Positions 24,960 to 33,667 are shown, counted from the first letter of the stretch. The stretch: DNA of 39,262 bases from Paraktedonobacter sp035294465 (GCA_035294465.1 DATGKW010000125.1:1-39262); one strand, 5' to 3'. Notes: generated by a model not told the origin, from the sequence alone. Numbers and translations: made by a program.

Positions 24960-26153
24960 ATGAGACAACACACTCCACTTCATGGCTTTGTGGCACCAGG
25001 CTTCGAGCCGGTACAGGTGGAATTCGCACGAAACTTTGCAGAACGAGGAGAACTGGGAGCCGCCTGTACAATCTATCTCAAAGGAGAAAAGGTCGTTGAC
25101 CTGTGGGGGGGGTATCGAGATATCCAGAAGCAGAAACCCTGGGAAGAGAATACGCTCGTGCTTGTCTTCTCCTCAAGCAAAGGGCTTTCTGCGCTGGCCT
25201 GTGCCGTAGCGCATTCCCGCGGCTACTTCTCTTATGATGCACCTGTAGCACAATATTGGCCGGAGTTTGCTCAAAATGGTAAAGAGCACATTACTATTCG
25301 GCAATTGCTGGCGCACGAAGCCGGACTCGCTGTCATTGAAGAGCCACTCACATTAGACATTCTGGCACACCCGGATGAACTGGCGAAAATCCTGGCTCGC
25401 CAGCGCCCTCTATGGGAGCCAGGAACGCGCCATGGCTATCACGCTTTCAGCCTGGGCTGGTATGAGAGTGAACTGATCCGGCGTACAGATCCGCACAAAC
25501 GTACACTTGGCCGGTTTTTTCACGACGAACTGGCAGTACCGCTTGGTCTGGAGTTCTACATCGGTCTCCCGCCAGATATACCTGATGAGCGCATCGCCAC
25601 GGTTACGGAGCCTGGAATTATTTCCAAGTTGCTGGGAATGCCGAAAGGAATGATGCTCAGCGCTCTCAATCCGCACTCGCTCGTGGTGCGAACTGCCAAC
25701 CCTAGAATACGCTCGAATCTCATCCTGAATACGCCTCCTTTCCGGGCGGTTGAGATCCCTTCGGCAGGGGGAATCGGGCAAGCCAGCAGTATCGCACACG
25801 CTTATAGCGTATTTGCAACCGAAGGCAAAGAGCTGGGCCTGACTGAGCGGACCCTTGCAGAACTTCGCGCACCAGCGACTCCTCCGCGTGAGGGGTGGCG
25901 AGATGTGATCCTCGCTAGAGATATGGCCTATGCATTGGGGTTTCTTAAACCTTTCTCCGGCTATCACTTTGGCAGCAGTCCTGCCGCCTATGGTGGCCCA
26001 GGCTCAGGTGGGTCTTTTGGTTTTGCAGACCCGGATGCGCAGGTGGGCTATGCCTACGTGATGAATCATCAGGGTATCAGAGTACTGGATGAGCCGCGCG
26101 AGAAGATCTTGCGTGACACGTTCTATAAGTGCCTCGCCGGTAGGACTTTGTGA
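24960..26153 (+). CDS. Serine hydrolase of the beta-lactamase/EstB (class C-like) family
   Basis: Penicillin-binding-protein-like serine esterase or peptidase of 397 residues. The nucleophile motif SxxK is Ser71-x-x-Lys74 (LVFSSSKGLSALA). The second motif is Tyr160 in GYHAFSLGW. The third region is AYGGPGSGGSFGFADPDAQVGYAYVMN, like the KTG-equivalent loop of EstB-type esterases. TIRQLLAHEAGL is a further family block. No signal peptide is visible, so it is probably cytoplasmic and more likely an esterase than a resistance lactamase. CAGGAAGC precedes the ATG. It sits alone between two gene remnants. Confidence 0.9.
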   Translation: MRQHTPLHGFVAPGFEPVQVEFARNFAERGELGAACTIYLKGEKVVDLWGGYRDIQKQKPWEENTLVLVFSSSKGLSALACAVAHSRGYFSYDAPVAQYWPEFAQNGKEHITIRQLLAHEAGLAVIEEPLTLDILAHPDELAKILARQRPLWEPGTRHGYHAFSLGWYESELIRRTDPHKRTLGRFFHDELAVPLGLEFYIGLPPDIPDERIATVTEPGIISKLLGMPKGMMLSALNPHSLVVRTANPRIRSNLILNTPPFRAVEIPSAGGIGQASSIAHAYSVFATEGKELGLTERTLAELRAPATPPREGWRDVILARDMAYALGFLKPFSGYHFGSSPAAYGGPGSGGSFGFADPDAQVGYAYVMNHQGIRVLDEPREKILRDTFYKCLAGRTL

Positions 26154-26260
26154 ACAGTTCGCACTCCAGTTTGTATATGGTTGCCAGGAGTTTGCGAACA
26201 GCCGGTGAACCAGCTCAAGGTTGGACGTGAGCACTGTTTGATGAAGCTGCGCGCACCTCC

Positions 26261-26704
26261 TTGATCTGCGGCTTCCCTGTCTCTCCCGTGCAACCCGTGG
26301 GATATTCCAACTTTCTCGACTCCACCAGGGTGAAGGAAGATCAGTTTAAAAAGAGCCTTCGACGTGCTGGACTGGCGGATATGCACCTGCATGATTTGCG
26401 GCATAGCACGGTGACGATCTTGCTTGCGAAGGGTGTGAATATTAAGGTGATTTCTGAATTGCTGGGTCATAGTGATATTACGATCACTCTGAGAGTGTAT
26501 GATCACTTGCTGCCAACGATGTAAGGGGATGTGGTTAATGTCTGGGAGGATGAGTTTCAGGAGGACTATCAGGAGGAAGAGGGTGACGAAGAGCAGGGTG
26601 AGGAGAGTGGAAAGTTTGTTTTGCTATCAAGGGTGGTTTTGCTATCACTTTTGCTATCATTCGCTGAGTGGCTGGTTTTCTCAACAAAAAGAAAGAGCCT
26701 GTGA
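26261..26704 (+). pseudogene. C-terminal remnant of a tyrosine recombinase (phage-type integrase)
   Basis: Catalytic end of a tyrosine integrase: HLHDLRHSTVTILLAKGVNIKVISELLGHSDITITLRVYDH contains the HxxR, second His and nucleophile Tyr boxes. The N-terminal arm and core-binding domains are absent. The frame stops at TAA 26522-26524. After that stop the same frame continues for 59 codons with typical integrase-tail content (GDVVNVWEDEFQEDYQEEE) to TGA 26702-26704, so TAA probably replaced CAA. It ends 25 nt before the 3' end of ssrA, a common integrase target. Inactive by truncation. Confidence 0.8.
26619..26659 (+). repeat. Three direct copies of TTTTGCTATCA
   Basis: Exact 11-mers at 26619-26629, 26637-26647 and 26649-26659, with starts 18 and 12 nt apart. 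They lie inside the 3' tail of the integrase remnant, close to the ssrA end. They may be recombinase arm-type sites or simply coding repeats. Confidence 0.7.
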
Positions 26705-26724
26705 AGTGTTCTCACAGGCTCTTT
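26692..26724 (-). terminator. Terminator of ssrA
   Basis: On the minus strand a 13-bp perfect stem (26724-26712 with 26704-26692) with a 7-nt loop is followed by CTTTTTGTT. It begins 4 nt after the tmRNA 3' CCA. Confidence 0.85.
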
Positions 26725-26728
26725 GTAG

Positions 26729-27098
26729 TGGTGGAGATGGGGGAGAGTCGAACTCCCCGTCCAAGCGTGCGAATCGAGAAATGTACTACAAGCTTAGTCG
26801 GTGCTTTGCTATGCGTAGCGAACTCCCACCGACAGGATTTTGCTACGCTGGCCCTCTGGTCTTAGCTGACGATTAGAGGGCGGTCCTCGTCAGAGCGGCC
26901 TATGTATTCGTCGCTTCGATCCGGCCCCATAGGCGAAGGCCGGGGAAGCGTCACTTCACTGGTTATTAAGCAGCGAGAGCGAGTTGTTTAGCTGGTGTTT
27001 TGGCAGCTATTTTTTTGTCGGTTGTTTAACGAGAGTGCATACCGACACCTCGGCTTGCAATTTCTCAACCTGCCCGTCTGTCGAAACCCGACATCCCC
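26729..27098 (-). ncRNA. ssrA: tmRNA (ssrA)
   Basis: Rescues stalled ribosomes by trans-translation. The 5' end GGGGATG (27098-27092) pairs with CATCTCC near the 3' end to form the acceptor stem. The 3' end carries a T-arm with GTTCGACTC and an encoded CCA (26731-26729). The total length of 370 nt is typical. The tag reading frame runs from GCC at 27004 to TAA at 26966 and encodes AKTPAKQLALAA, ending in the usual ALAA degradation signal. TAGCT lies just before the resume codon, as expected. It is one-piece (not permuted). The gene has its own terminator and lies downstream of the thi operon on the same strand. Confidence 0.96.
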
Positions 27099-27156
27099 GA
27101 ACAGATGAGAGGCAGAGTGAATGATATACGTTCTCTCTGCCCGATGCATCTATATA

Positions 27157-27185
27157 ATATCACATTCTCCCCCAGAGAGCAACAA
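27157..27185 (-). promoter_or_regulatory. Possible ssrA promoter
   Basis: Minus strand TTGTTG (27185-27180), a 17-nt spacer and TGATAT (27162-27157), overlapping a TATTATATA run. It would give a precursor with about 50 extra 5' nt, to be trimmed by RNase P. Confidence 0.4.
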
Positions 27186-27255
27186 GATTTCCAGAACGTT
27201 CCACCAACTCCCATTGAGCATAAACTATCCCTGGCGAGGTTTACGCCCACCAAAG

Positions 27256-27918
27256 TCAGGCGTCAGGCTCTTTCGCTGGCGAATACAGATCAGCCAGACG
27301 GCGCGTGGCCAGCATACAATCATCGGCGCTCGTAACAGCGGAAATGACTGCGATACCGCTTGCGCCGGCCTGGAGGGCCACGGTAGCATTCTCGGCAGTG
27401 ATGCCGCCAATAGCGACGAGCGGAAGAATAGAGCGCGCCGCCAGCTCGCTCAGCAGTTGCGTACCGATAGGAGCACCAGCATCTGCTTTGCTTTGCGTGC
27501 CGAAAATCGGACCAATCCCCAGATAGTCCGCGCCTGCTGCAAGAGCTGCATTCGCCTCCGCGAAATTACCCGCCGAGAGACCCAGAATACGCTCCGGTCC
27601 CAGCAGTTGCCGGGCCAGGTGAGCTGGCAGATCGTCCTGACCAAGATGCACCCCATCAGCGTCGAGTGCCAGCGCCACATCTACGCGATCATTGACGATC
27701 AGCAAGGCGTTATAGGCACGAGTCAGAGCGCGCAACGCCCGGCCCTCTTCCAGCAACAGGGAGGTACAGGCGGTTTTATCGCGCAACTGAATGACTGTCG
27801 CGCCCCCGGCCAGCGCGGCACGGGCCACAGCGAGCAAATCGCGTCCGCGAGAGCTGGAGCGATCGGTCAGTACGTGCAGTTTCAAACGCGCAGCGAGCCG
27901 CCTCCGTGCTTCATCCAT
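27256..27918 (-). CDS. thiE: Thiamin-phosphate synthase
   Basis: Joins HMP-pyrophosphate and the thiazole phosphate to give thiamin phosphate. The TIM-barrel motifs are all canonical: VIQLRDKTA, LIVNDRVDVALALDADGVHLGQDD, GLSAGN, YLGIGPIFGTQSKAD and VAIGGITAENA. 220 residues from ATG 27918, which has AAGGAGGAG upstream and overlaps thiD by 8 nt. A longer frame to 28038 would run deep into thiD and is rejected. Last gene of the thi operon. Confidence 0.95.
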   Translation of the reverse strand: MDEARRRLAARLKLHVLTDRSSSRGRDLLAVARAALAGGATVIQLRDKTACTSLLLEEGRALRALTRAYNALLIVNDRVDVALALDADGVHLGQDDLPAHLARQLLGPERILGLSAGNFAEANAALAAGADYLGIGPIFGTQSKADAGAPIGTQLLSELAARSILPLVAIGGITAENATVALQAGASGIAVISAVTSADDCMLATRRLADLYSPAKEPDA

Positions 27919-28765
27919 TGACGGGTTCTCCTCCTTCGTCCTGCTGCCTCGCTGTCCATTGCCTGTACCGCCAGAAATGTTCAAGGGGACCGTGCCCGTG
28001 CCCCAGGCCCGGCGCATGACGAATGGCCCCTGTAACATAGGTTTTCGCCTCCACCACAGCGCTCTCTACTGGACAGCCACGGGCCAGGAGAGCGGCCAGG
28101 GCCGCCGCGAAGGTGCAGCCAGTACCGTGCGTGTGGCGCGTCTGTATACGCTGCGAACTCAGTTCAAAGCAGCGCTCACCATCAAAGTAGACATCGGTCG
28201 GCTCAGCCACACAATGCCCACCCTTGAGCACAACGTGACGCGGTCCCAGAGCGTGCAGGGCGCGAACTGCCGCATGCATCTCCGCCAGCGTCCCAATAGA
28301 GCGACCAAGCAGCGCGGCGGCCTCCGGCAGGTTCGGCGTGATAACCTCAGCCAGAGGCAGTAGGGTTGTGCGCAGACTCGCCAGGGCGGCTGGCTCTAGC
28401 AGCGCCGCACCATCTTTGGCCTGCATAACTGGATCGACAACGACGCGCAGGCCCGACGCGCGTATACACTCTGCTACGGCCTCGATGATAGCTGCGTTAG
28501 GCAGCATCCCGGTTTTGAGGATATCAGCGCCGATATCCTCAAGCACCACGTTTATCTGCGCTTCAACGAGATCGACCGGCAGGGCCATGACCGCACGCAC
28601 GCCCAGCGTGTTCTGCGCAGTGACAGCGGTAACGGCGCTGAGGCCATAGACGCCCAGAGCCGCGAAGGTCTTGAGATCTGCCTGGATGCCCGCGCCAGCT
28701 CCCGAATCGGAGCCGGCGATGGTCAGAACGCGCGGCACTGGCGCAGAAGAGACTGGCGACGTCAT
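27911..28765 (-). CDS. thiD: Hydroxymethylpyrimidine (phosphate) kinase
   Basis: Phosphorylates HMP and HMP-phosphate to HMP-pyrophosphate. Ribokinase-fold signatures are LTIAGSDSGAGAGIQADLKTF near the start, DPVMQAKDGAALL, ITPNLPEAAALLG, VVLKGGH and the anion-hole motif THGTGCTFAAALAALLARG. 284 residues, full length; the last ~20 (YRQWTARQQDEGG) are extra. It lies 2 nt after thiS and overlaps thiE by 8 nt. Confidence 0.96.
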   Translation of the reverse strand: MTSPVSSAPVPRVLTIAGSDSGAGAGIQADLKTFAALGVYGLSAVTAVTAQNTLGVRAVMALPVDLVEAQINVVLEDIGADILKTGMLPNAAIIEAVAECIRASGLRVVVDPVMQAKDGAALLEPAALASLRTTLLPLAEVITPNLPEAAALLGRSIGTLAEMHAAVRALHALGPRHVVLKGGHCVAEPTDVYFDGERCFELSSQRIQTRHTHGTGCTFAAALAALLARGCPVESAVVEAKTYVTGAIRHAPGLGHGHGPLEHFWRYRQWTARQQDEGGEPVNG

Positions 28766-28767
28766 CG

Positions 28768-29001
28768 CTATCCTCCGCCGACCAGGGTGACGATCTCCAG
28801 GTGACAGCCTTCATGCAGCCTGGCCTGCGCGAAGTCAGCACGCGGAATAATCACACCATCCAGTTGTACAACAACGCGCGCGGGCGCGACCGCGAGATCC
28901 TGCAGAAACGCACTTATAGTGCAATCGCTTTTCACAGACCGCTCCTGACCGTTGACGACAATCGTGATGAATGGCCCCCCCTGCGGAGACGCTTCATTCA
29001 T
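28768..29001 (-). CDS. thiS: Thiazole synthase sulfur carrier protein ThiS
   Basis: Ubiquitin-like carrier that receives sulfur as a C-terminal thiocarboxylate and delivers it to ThiG. 77 residues. The key feature is the terminal LVGGG. The body ITIVVNGQERSVKSDCTISAFLQDL and RLHEGCHLEIVTLVGGG fits the family, with a ~10-residue N-terminal extension. It overlaps tenI by 4 nt. No thiF adenylyltransferase is in the operon. Confidence 0.93.
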   Translation of the reverse strand: MNEASPQGGPFITIVVNGQERSVKSDCTISAFLQDLAVAPARVVVQLDGVIIPRADFAQARLHEGCHLEIVTLVGGG

Positions 29002-29678
29002 AGGCGAGCCTCCTTTCTATGGAGCGCGTTAAAAGTCAACCTCTTTTGACACCCGCTGGAGAGTATCCCGCGCAATTCATGGACAGCCTGGGAAACGTCT
29101 TTCGCGCCGAAAATGGCGGAGATAACAGCGATTCCGTCAGCACCCGCGTCCATGACGAGGTGAGCGTTGGCGCAGTTGATACCGCCGATAGCGAGCAGAG
29201 GACAGGCTGGGAACTCGCGTTTAAGCGCGCTGAGCAGACCGGGGCCACAGGCTGTCGCTCCGGGATGCGATGACGAGGCGAAAATGGTTCCAGCGAGTAG
29301 GAAATCCGCTCCGCCAGCGACTGCTGCGCGCGCCTCTGCCAGCGTATGGACCGAGGCCCCTAGCAAAGCATACTCACCGACCAATTCACGGGCGACCGCG
29401 AGCGGAAAGCTACGTGTGCCAAGCTGAAAACCGTCCGCACCGCTCGCCAGGCCGATATCCAGGCGATCATTGACCAGAAAGGCCGCTCCATGATCCCGAC
29501 AGACGCGCCGCAGCAGGCAGGCCAGTTCGTAGAGCCGAGAGGCCGGAAACTGGTGTCCGCGCAACTGGAGCATATCAACGCCAGCCGCCAGGGCTGACTC
29601 GACTACCTCACGCAGGTTGGGCCACGTCGGCTCAACAATCAGACAGAGCAACGGAAAGCGCAGAGCGAATTTATCCAT
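28998..29678 (-). CDS. tenI: TenI-like thiazole tautomerase (ThiE paralogue)
   Basis: 226 residues in the ThiE/TenI TIM-barrel fold. The ThiE catalytic block QLRDK is replaced by LQLRGHQFPASR, and the block that reads GLSAGN in this operon's ThiE reads LLGASVHTLAEA. A His at this site is the mark of TenI, where it catalyses aromatisation of the thiazole product of ThiG. The rest (FLVNDRLDIGLASGADGFQLG, LAIGGINCANA) is superfamily-typical. It overlaps thiG by 8 nt, consistent with acting on its product. A second ThiE is the alternative, but the missing lysine argues against it. Confidence 0.82.
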   Translation of the reverse strand: MDKFALRFPLLCLIVEPTWPNLREVVESALAAGVDMLQLRGHQFPASRLYELACLLRRVCRDHGAAFLVNDRLDIGLASGADGFQLGTRSFPLAVARELVGEYALLGASVHTLAEARAAVAGGADFLLAGTIFASSSHPGATACGPGLLSALKREFPACPLLAIGGINCANAHLVMDAGADGIAVISAIFGAKDVSQAVHELRGILSSGCQKRLTFNALHRKEARL

Positions 29679-30462
29679 TGCGCTCCTCTTCTCTATTCAC
29701 TATGCCTGTAGTCGGACTACTGGGACTGGCGTGCGCCTGGCGGGGAATGCGTCCTGCCCCGTAAGCGATGCGCCCGGCTTCGATGCCAGATTTGAAAGCG
29801 CGCGCCATCTCTATCGGATTACCTGCCAGCGCAATGGCGGTATTGACCAGGCAAGCCGCTGCGCCTATCTCCATCGCCAGAGCGGCATCCGAGGGCGCAC
29901 CAATGCCAGCATCCACGACCACTGGTACATGGGCCTGTTCGATAATTATTTGAATCTGCGGCAAATTGAGTAGCCCTTGCCCGGAGCCGATCGGAGAGCC
30001 GAGCGGCATCACCGTTGCTGCTCCAGCCTCTTGAAGCAGACGCGCCAGGACCGGATCAGCATTGATGTAGGGTAGCACGATAAAGTTTTCTGCCACCAGT
30101 TTGCGGGTCGCTTCCAGGGTCGCTACCGGATCGGGCAGGAGATAGAGCGGATCAGGAATTACCTCCAGCTTTACCCAGCGAGGCAGCCCCAGCGCGGCTG
30201 CCAGTCGGGCAGTCTGCACTGCCTCTTCCGCTGTGCGACACCCGGCGGTATTCGGCAGGATTTTGTATTTCTCTGTATCGATATAATCGAGCAGGCCCGG
30301 CTGGTTGGGACGTGTAAGATCCAGGCGACGCAGGGCGACTGTGACGATCTGCGCGCCGCTGGCCGCCAGAGCTGCGCTCATCTCCGCGAAGTTGCGATAT
30401 TTTCCTGTCCCCAGCATCAGACGCGACTGAAACTCCCAGGGACCTACTTGCCAGCAATCCAT
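29671..30462 (-). CDS. thiG: Thiazole synthase
   Basis: Forms the thiazole phosphate from DXP, dehydroglycine and ThiS-thiocarboxylate. Motifs: RLMLGTGKYRNF, LPNTAGCRTAEEAVQTARLA, the Schiff-base lysine in WVKLEVI, and MPLGSPIGSGQGL, VVDAGIGAPSDAALAMEIGA, LVNTAIALAGNPIEMA. ATG 30462 (MDCWQVG) has AGGAGG 7 nt upstream. ATG 30468 overlaps the thiO stop as ATGA but sits 1 nt after the same ribosome site, so it is less likely. 263 residues. Confidence 0.96.
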   Translation of the reverse strand: MDCWQVGPWEFQSRLMLGTGKYRNFAEMSAALAASGAQIVTVALRRLDLTRPNQPGLLDYIDTEKYKILPNTAGCRTAEEAVQTARLAAALGLPRWVKLEVIPDPLYLLPDPVATLEATRKLVAENFIVLPYINADPVLARLLQEAGAATVMPLGSPIGSGQGLLNLPQIQIIIEQAHVPVVVDAGIGAPSDAALAMEIGAAACLVNTAIALAGNPIEMARAFKSGIEAGRIAYGAGRIPRQAHASPSSPTTGIVNREEERNG

Positions 30463-30464
30463 AG

Positions 30465-31628
30465 TCATTCCTCCTCTCGTCCTCCTGGCTCCGGCAGCCA
30501 ATCTCCATAGCGGTCCGGGTCAAAGGCTGCCAGATCCAACTTTGACGGTAGATGCTTTCCTTGTATAGCCTGAGCCAGTAGATAGCCCGCGAACGGACCA
30601 AGCAAGATACCATCGCGGAAGAATCCGCCAGCCAGCCAGAGGCCCGGCGCGCTCCGACTAGCTCCAAGCAACGGCAGGTGATCGCTGGAGCCAGGCCGCA
30701 AACCGGCCCAGGCGCGTTCAAAGTGTGCCTCCTGGAGCGCCGGGGCCAGCTCAGCCACTATACTCAGCAGCGCCCTCAATCCAGCTGCGGTGACGTCGCG
30801 TTTGAAGCCCACCTTCTCTACGGTCGCGCCTACATAAACGCTGCCATCGGACTTGGGAAGGAGATAGCCACGCGTATGGTGATAGATGGTATGGCGCGGA
30901 AACCATCCGGCTTGAGGACGCAGAGCCAGCATCTGGCCTTTGACCGGGAAGACAGAGGGTGTAGCCTGCCACTCTCCCAGCCACGCCCCGCTCGCGAGAA
31001 TCACATGCGGCGCGTAAACCGGTCCATCGGCGGTCTGCACGCCCACAACACGTTCGCCTGCGCGCAGAAGCCCGCGCGCAGCGCGTCCCTCAAAGAGGCA
31101 AGCGCTACGTAAAGCCGCTCCGTGAGCATATGCCTGTGTCAGACGAGAAACCTGTACATTGCGCTCGCCTGGCGAGAGCAGCGCCCCACATACCTGAGTG
31201 GGCAGTAGCGGCTCCAGTTTGCGCGCCGACGCGCCGTCCAGCCAGAGCAGGCCATGCATCAACCCTTGACGCCCTCGCTGCATGGTCTGAAGCCGCAATG
31301 CCTCTTCTTCGCTAAAGGCCGGGCGCAGCGTTGGTGCATCCATCAGTTCAATGTCAATGCCGGTCTCCCACTTTAGTTGCGCATCCAGACCTTCGTAGAA
31401 GCGCAGAGCTGCCAGACAGAGCTGGAAAAAGGGATCATCTCGCTCCAGCGCGTCATCAGCGCTCGCGCCCGGCGTAAGCATCCCCGCCCCCGCGCTCGAC
31501 GCCTCGCCAGCAAGACGCCCCCGCTCAAGGAGAGCGACGCGCAGACCGTCTCGCGCCAGATAGTACGCGGTCGAGCAGCCGGCGATGCCCGCGCCGATGA
31601 TCAGCGCATCATACGTTTCCTGCTTCAT
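30465..31628 (-). CDS. thiO: Glycine oxidase ThiO
   Basis: FAD enzyme of the D-amino-acid oxidase family that oxidises glycine to dehydroglycine for ThiG; its presence fits an aerobic organism, which uses ThiO rather than ThiH. The FAD dinucleotide motif is ALIIGAGIAGCSTAYYLARDGLRVALLERG. Also seen are GRLAGEASSAGAGMLTPG, YLLPKSDGSVYVGATVEKVGF, RAWAGLRPGSSDHLPLLG and GGFFRDGILLGPFAG. 387 residues, full length. It overlaps thiC by 4 nt. Confidence 0.95.
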   Translation of the reverse strand: MKQETYDALIIGAGIAGCSTAYYLARDGLRVALLERGRLAGEASSAGAGMLTPGASADDALERDDPFFQLCLAALRFYEGLDAQLKWETGIDIELMDAPTLRPAFSEEEALRLQTMQRGRQGLMHGLLWLDGASARKLEPLLPTQVCGALLSPGERNVQVSRLTQAYAHGAALRSACLFEGRAARGLLRAGERVVGVQTADGPVYAPHVILASGAWLGEWQATPSVFPVKGQMLALRPQAGWFPRHTIYHHTRGYLLPKSDGSVYVGATVEKVGFKRDVTAAGLRALLSIVAELAPALQEAHFERAWAGLRPGSSDHLPLLGASRSAPGLWLAGGFFRDGILLGPFAGYLLAQAIQGKHLPSKLDLAAFDPDRYGDWLPEPGGREEE

Positions 31629-33415
31629 TGCACCCTGCCTGGCTCCAGGTACAGCTCACTGCCCGCCGCACGGAATTCAGACGCCTTCTCTCTCATGCCC
31701 TCCTCCAGTGCAGCTTGTACGCTCAAATGTTTGCTTCGTGCGTATTGACGAACTTCCTGTGTAATGCGCATACTACAGAAATGCGGTCCACACATCGAAC
31801 AGAAATGTGCGGTCTTCGCCGGCTCCGCTGGCAGTGTCTCGTCGTGATAGGCGCGAGCCGTCTCAGGGTCCAGGGAGAGGTTAAATTGATCGTTCCAGCG
31901 AAACTCGAAGCGTGCCCGCGAGAGCGCGTTATCGCGCTCCTGTGCTCCCGGATGCCCTTTTGCCAGATCTGCGGCATGGGCCGCAATCTTATACGCGATC
32001 ACCCCGTCTTTAACATCCTGCTTGTTCGGCAGGCCAAGATGTTCTTTGGGTGTTACATAGCAGAGCATAGCGGTGCCAAACCAGCCAATCATCGCGGCAC
32101 CGATTGCTGAAGTAATATGGTCGTAGCCCGGCGCGATATCGGTGGTCAACGGTCCCAGAGTATAGAAGGGAGCTTCGTCACAGGCGGCCAGTTGCCGATC
32201 CATATTCTCGCGGATCAGATGCATAGGAATATGGCCCGGCCCCTCGACCATTACCTGGACATCGTGCTGCCAGGCCACGCGCGTCAGTTCGCCCAGCGTC
32301 TCCAGTTCCGCGAATTGCGCGGCATCGTTTGCGTCGGCTAGCGAGCCTGGGCGCAGCCCATCGCCGAGCGAAAAGGCCACATCGTAGGCCGCCAGAATCT
32401 CGCATATCTCCTCGAAATGGGTATACAGGAAATTCTCTTGATGGTGAGCCAGGCACCAGGCAGCCAGAATCGAGCCGCCACGCGAGACAATCCCGGTCAC
32501 GCGCTGCGCAGTCAGGGGTATGTAGGCCAGACGCACCCCGGCGTGGATGGTGAAATAATCTACTCCCTGCTCTGCCTGCTCGATGAGCGTATCCCGGTAG
32601 ACCTCCCAGGTCAACTCCTCTGCCTTGCCGCCCACTTTCTCCAGCGCCTGGTAGATCGGCACCGTGCCGATCGGGACTGGCGAATTGCGTATGATCCATT
32701 CGCGCGTCGTGTGAATCTGCTTGCCTGTCGAGAGGTCCATGACTGTATCAGCCCCCCAGTGCGTAGCCCAGATCATCTTTTCAACTTCTTCCTGAATCGA
32801 GGACGTGACCGCCGAGGTACCAATATTGGCATTGATCTTGACCAGGAAATTGCGTCCGATAATCATTGGTTCGCTTTCGGGATGGTTGATATTCGCAGGG
32901 ATAATCGCGCGCCCCCTGGCAACCTCCGCGCGCACAAATTCGGGAGTGACCTGCTCACGTAGCGCGACAAATTCCATTTCCGGCGTAATGATGCCGCGCC
33001 GGGCATAATGCATCTGCGTGACCGTGCGGCCGGGGCACGCCCGTAAGGGCCGCCGCTGGCCTCCTGGGAAGTCCGGTAGGCTATCAGCGCGCTGCACTCC
33101 TGGCTTGAGGCCATTATCGCGCGCCTGGATCTGGCGACCCGCGTATTCCTCGACATCGCCGCGCTCAAGAATCCAGAGCCGGCGGAGAGGAGGAAGTCCC
33201 CGGGAAATATCCGGCAGTGCTGCGGGATCACTATAGGGACCGCTGGTATCATATACGCGAAAGGATGGGTTCTCTTTGCCGCTCTTCAGGTGGTCCGGTA
33301 GAGATGTCAACGTGATCTCACGCATGGGAACCCTGAGATCTGGGCGCGTGCCCTGCACGTAGACTTTGTGGCTCTGTGGAAAGGGTTGAATCGAATCAAG
33401 GGATACCTGTGTCAT
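31625..33415 (-). CDS. thiC: Phosphomethylpyrimidine synthase
   Basis: Radical-SAM-like enzyme turning aminoimidazole ribotide into HMP phosphate. The [4Fe-4S] cluster motif CSMCGPHFC lies near the C-terminus. Other signatures: MHYARRGIITPEMEFVA, NFLVKINANIGTSAV, VDYFTIHAGV, ISRG-type VSRGGSILAAW, VMVEGPGHIPMHLI and TDIAPGYDHITSAIGAA. 596 residues, within the usual bacterial range. CGGAGGG precedes ATG 33415. First gene of the operon, behind the TPP riboswitch. Confidence 0.97.
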   Translation of the reverse strand: MTQVSLDSIQPFPQSHKVYVQGTRPDLRVPMREITLTSLPDHLKSGKENPSFRVYDTSGPYSDPAALPDISRGLPPLRRLWILERGDVEEYAGRQIQARDNGLKPGVQRADSLPDFPGGQRRPLRACPGRTVTQMHYARRGIITPEMEFVALREQVTPEFVRAEVARGRAIIPANINHPESEPMIIGRNFLVKINANIGTSAVTSSIQEEVEKMIWATHWGADTVMDLSTGKQIHTTREWIIRNSPVPIGTVPIYQALEKVGGKAEELTWEVYRDTLIEQAEQGVDYFTIHAGVRLAYIPLTAQRVTGIVSRGGSILAAWCLAHHQENFLYTHFEEICEILAAYDVAFSLGDGLRPGSLADANDAAQFAELETLGELTRVAWQHDVQVMVEGPGHIPMHLIRENMDRQLAACDEAPFYTLGPLTTDIAPGYDHITSAIGAAMIGWFGTAMLCYVTPKEHLGLPNKQDVKDGVIAYKIAAHAADLAKGHPGAQERDNALSRARFEFRWNDQFNLSLDPETARAYHDETLPAEPAKTAHFCSMCGPHFCSMRITQEVRQYARSKHLSVQAALEEGMREKASEFRAAGSELYLEPGRVQ

Positions 33416-33667
33416 TGCTTACCCTCCGTATGCTTCTGCCGGCTAAGGATCCGGCCAGGAACAGTGATCAGCAACACAGGAGGATGGAGAAGGCCAGGCG
33501 GCCCAGTATCGTTACCAGCATTGATCACCAGAGAGGGATCGGTGAGCGCGTGGGCCTGGTGTAGAAAGCACAAAGACCATGCACGCGCCCCCAGCCGGGC
33601 TTCGTCATGGTCCCCGCCTGTTGGTCGCATTTCCTACGCTCGTCTTCTGCTCCACGTGCTGCAAACA
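33416..33667 (-). other. Long thiC leader between riboswitch and start codon
   Basis: About 250 nt with no supported gene. A hairpin GTGCTG/CAGCAC (33671-33656) follows the aptamer directly, without a U-run. The thiC ribosome site CGGAGGG is at the other end. I cannot tell by eye whether control is by termination or by hiding the ribosome site. Confidence 0.5.

Noticed and set aside
26729..26760. Second attachment-site copy for the ssrA integrase within this window
   Set aside because: I saw no repeat of the ssrA 3' end elsewhere in the hemB-ssrA interval by eye, so no att pair is reported.
26499..26876. Plus-strand open frame over the ssrA gene
   Set aside because: It crosses the ssrA terminator and the structured tmRNA; no protein likeness.
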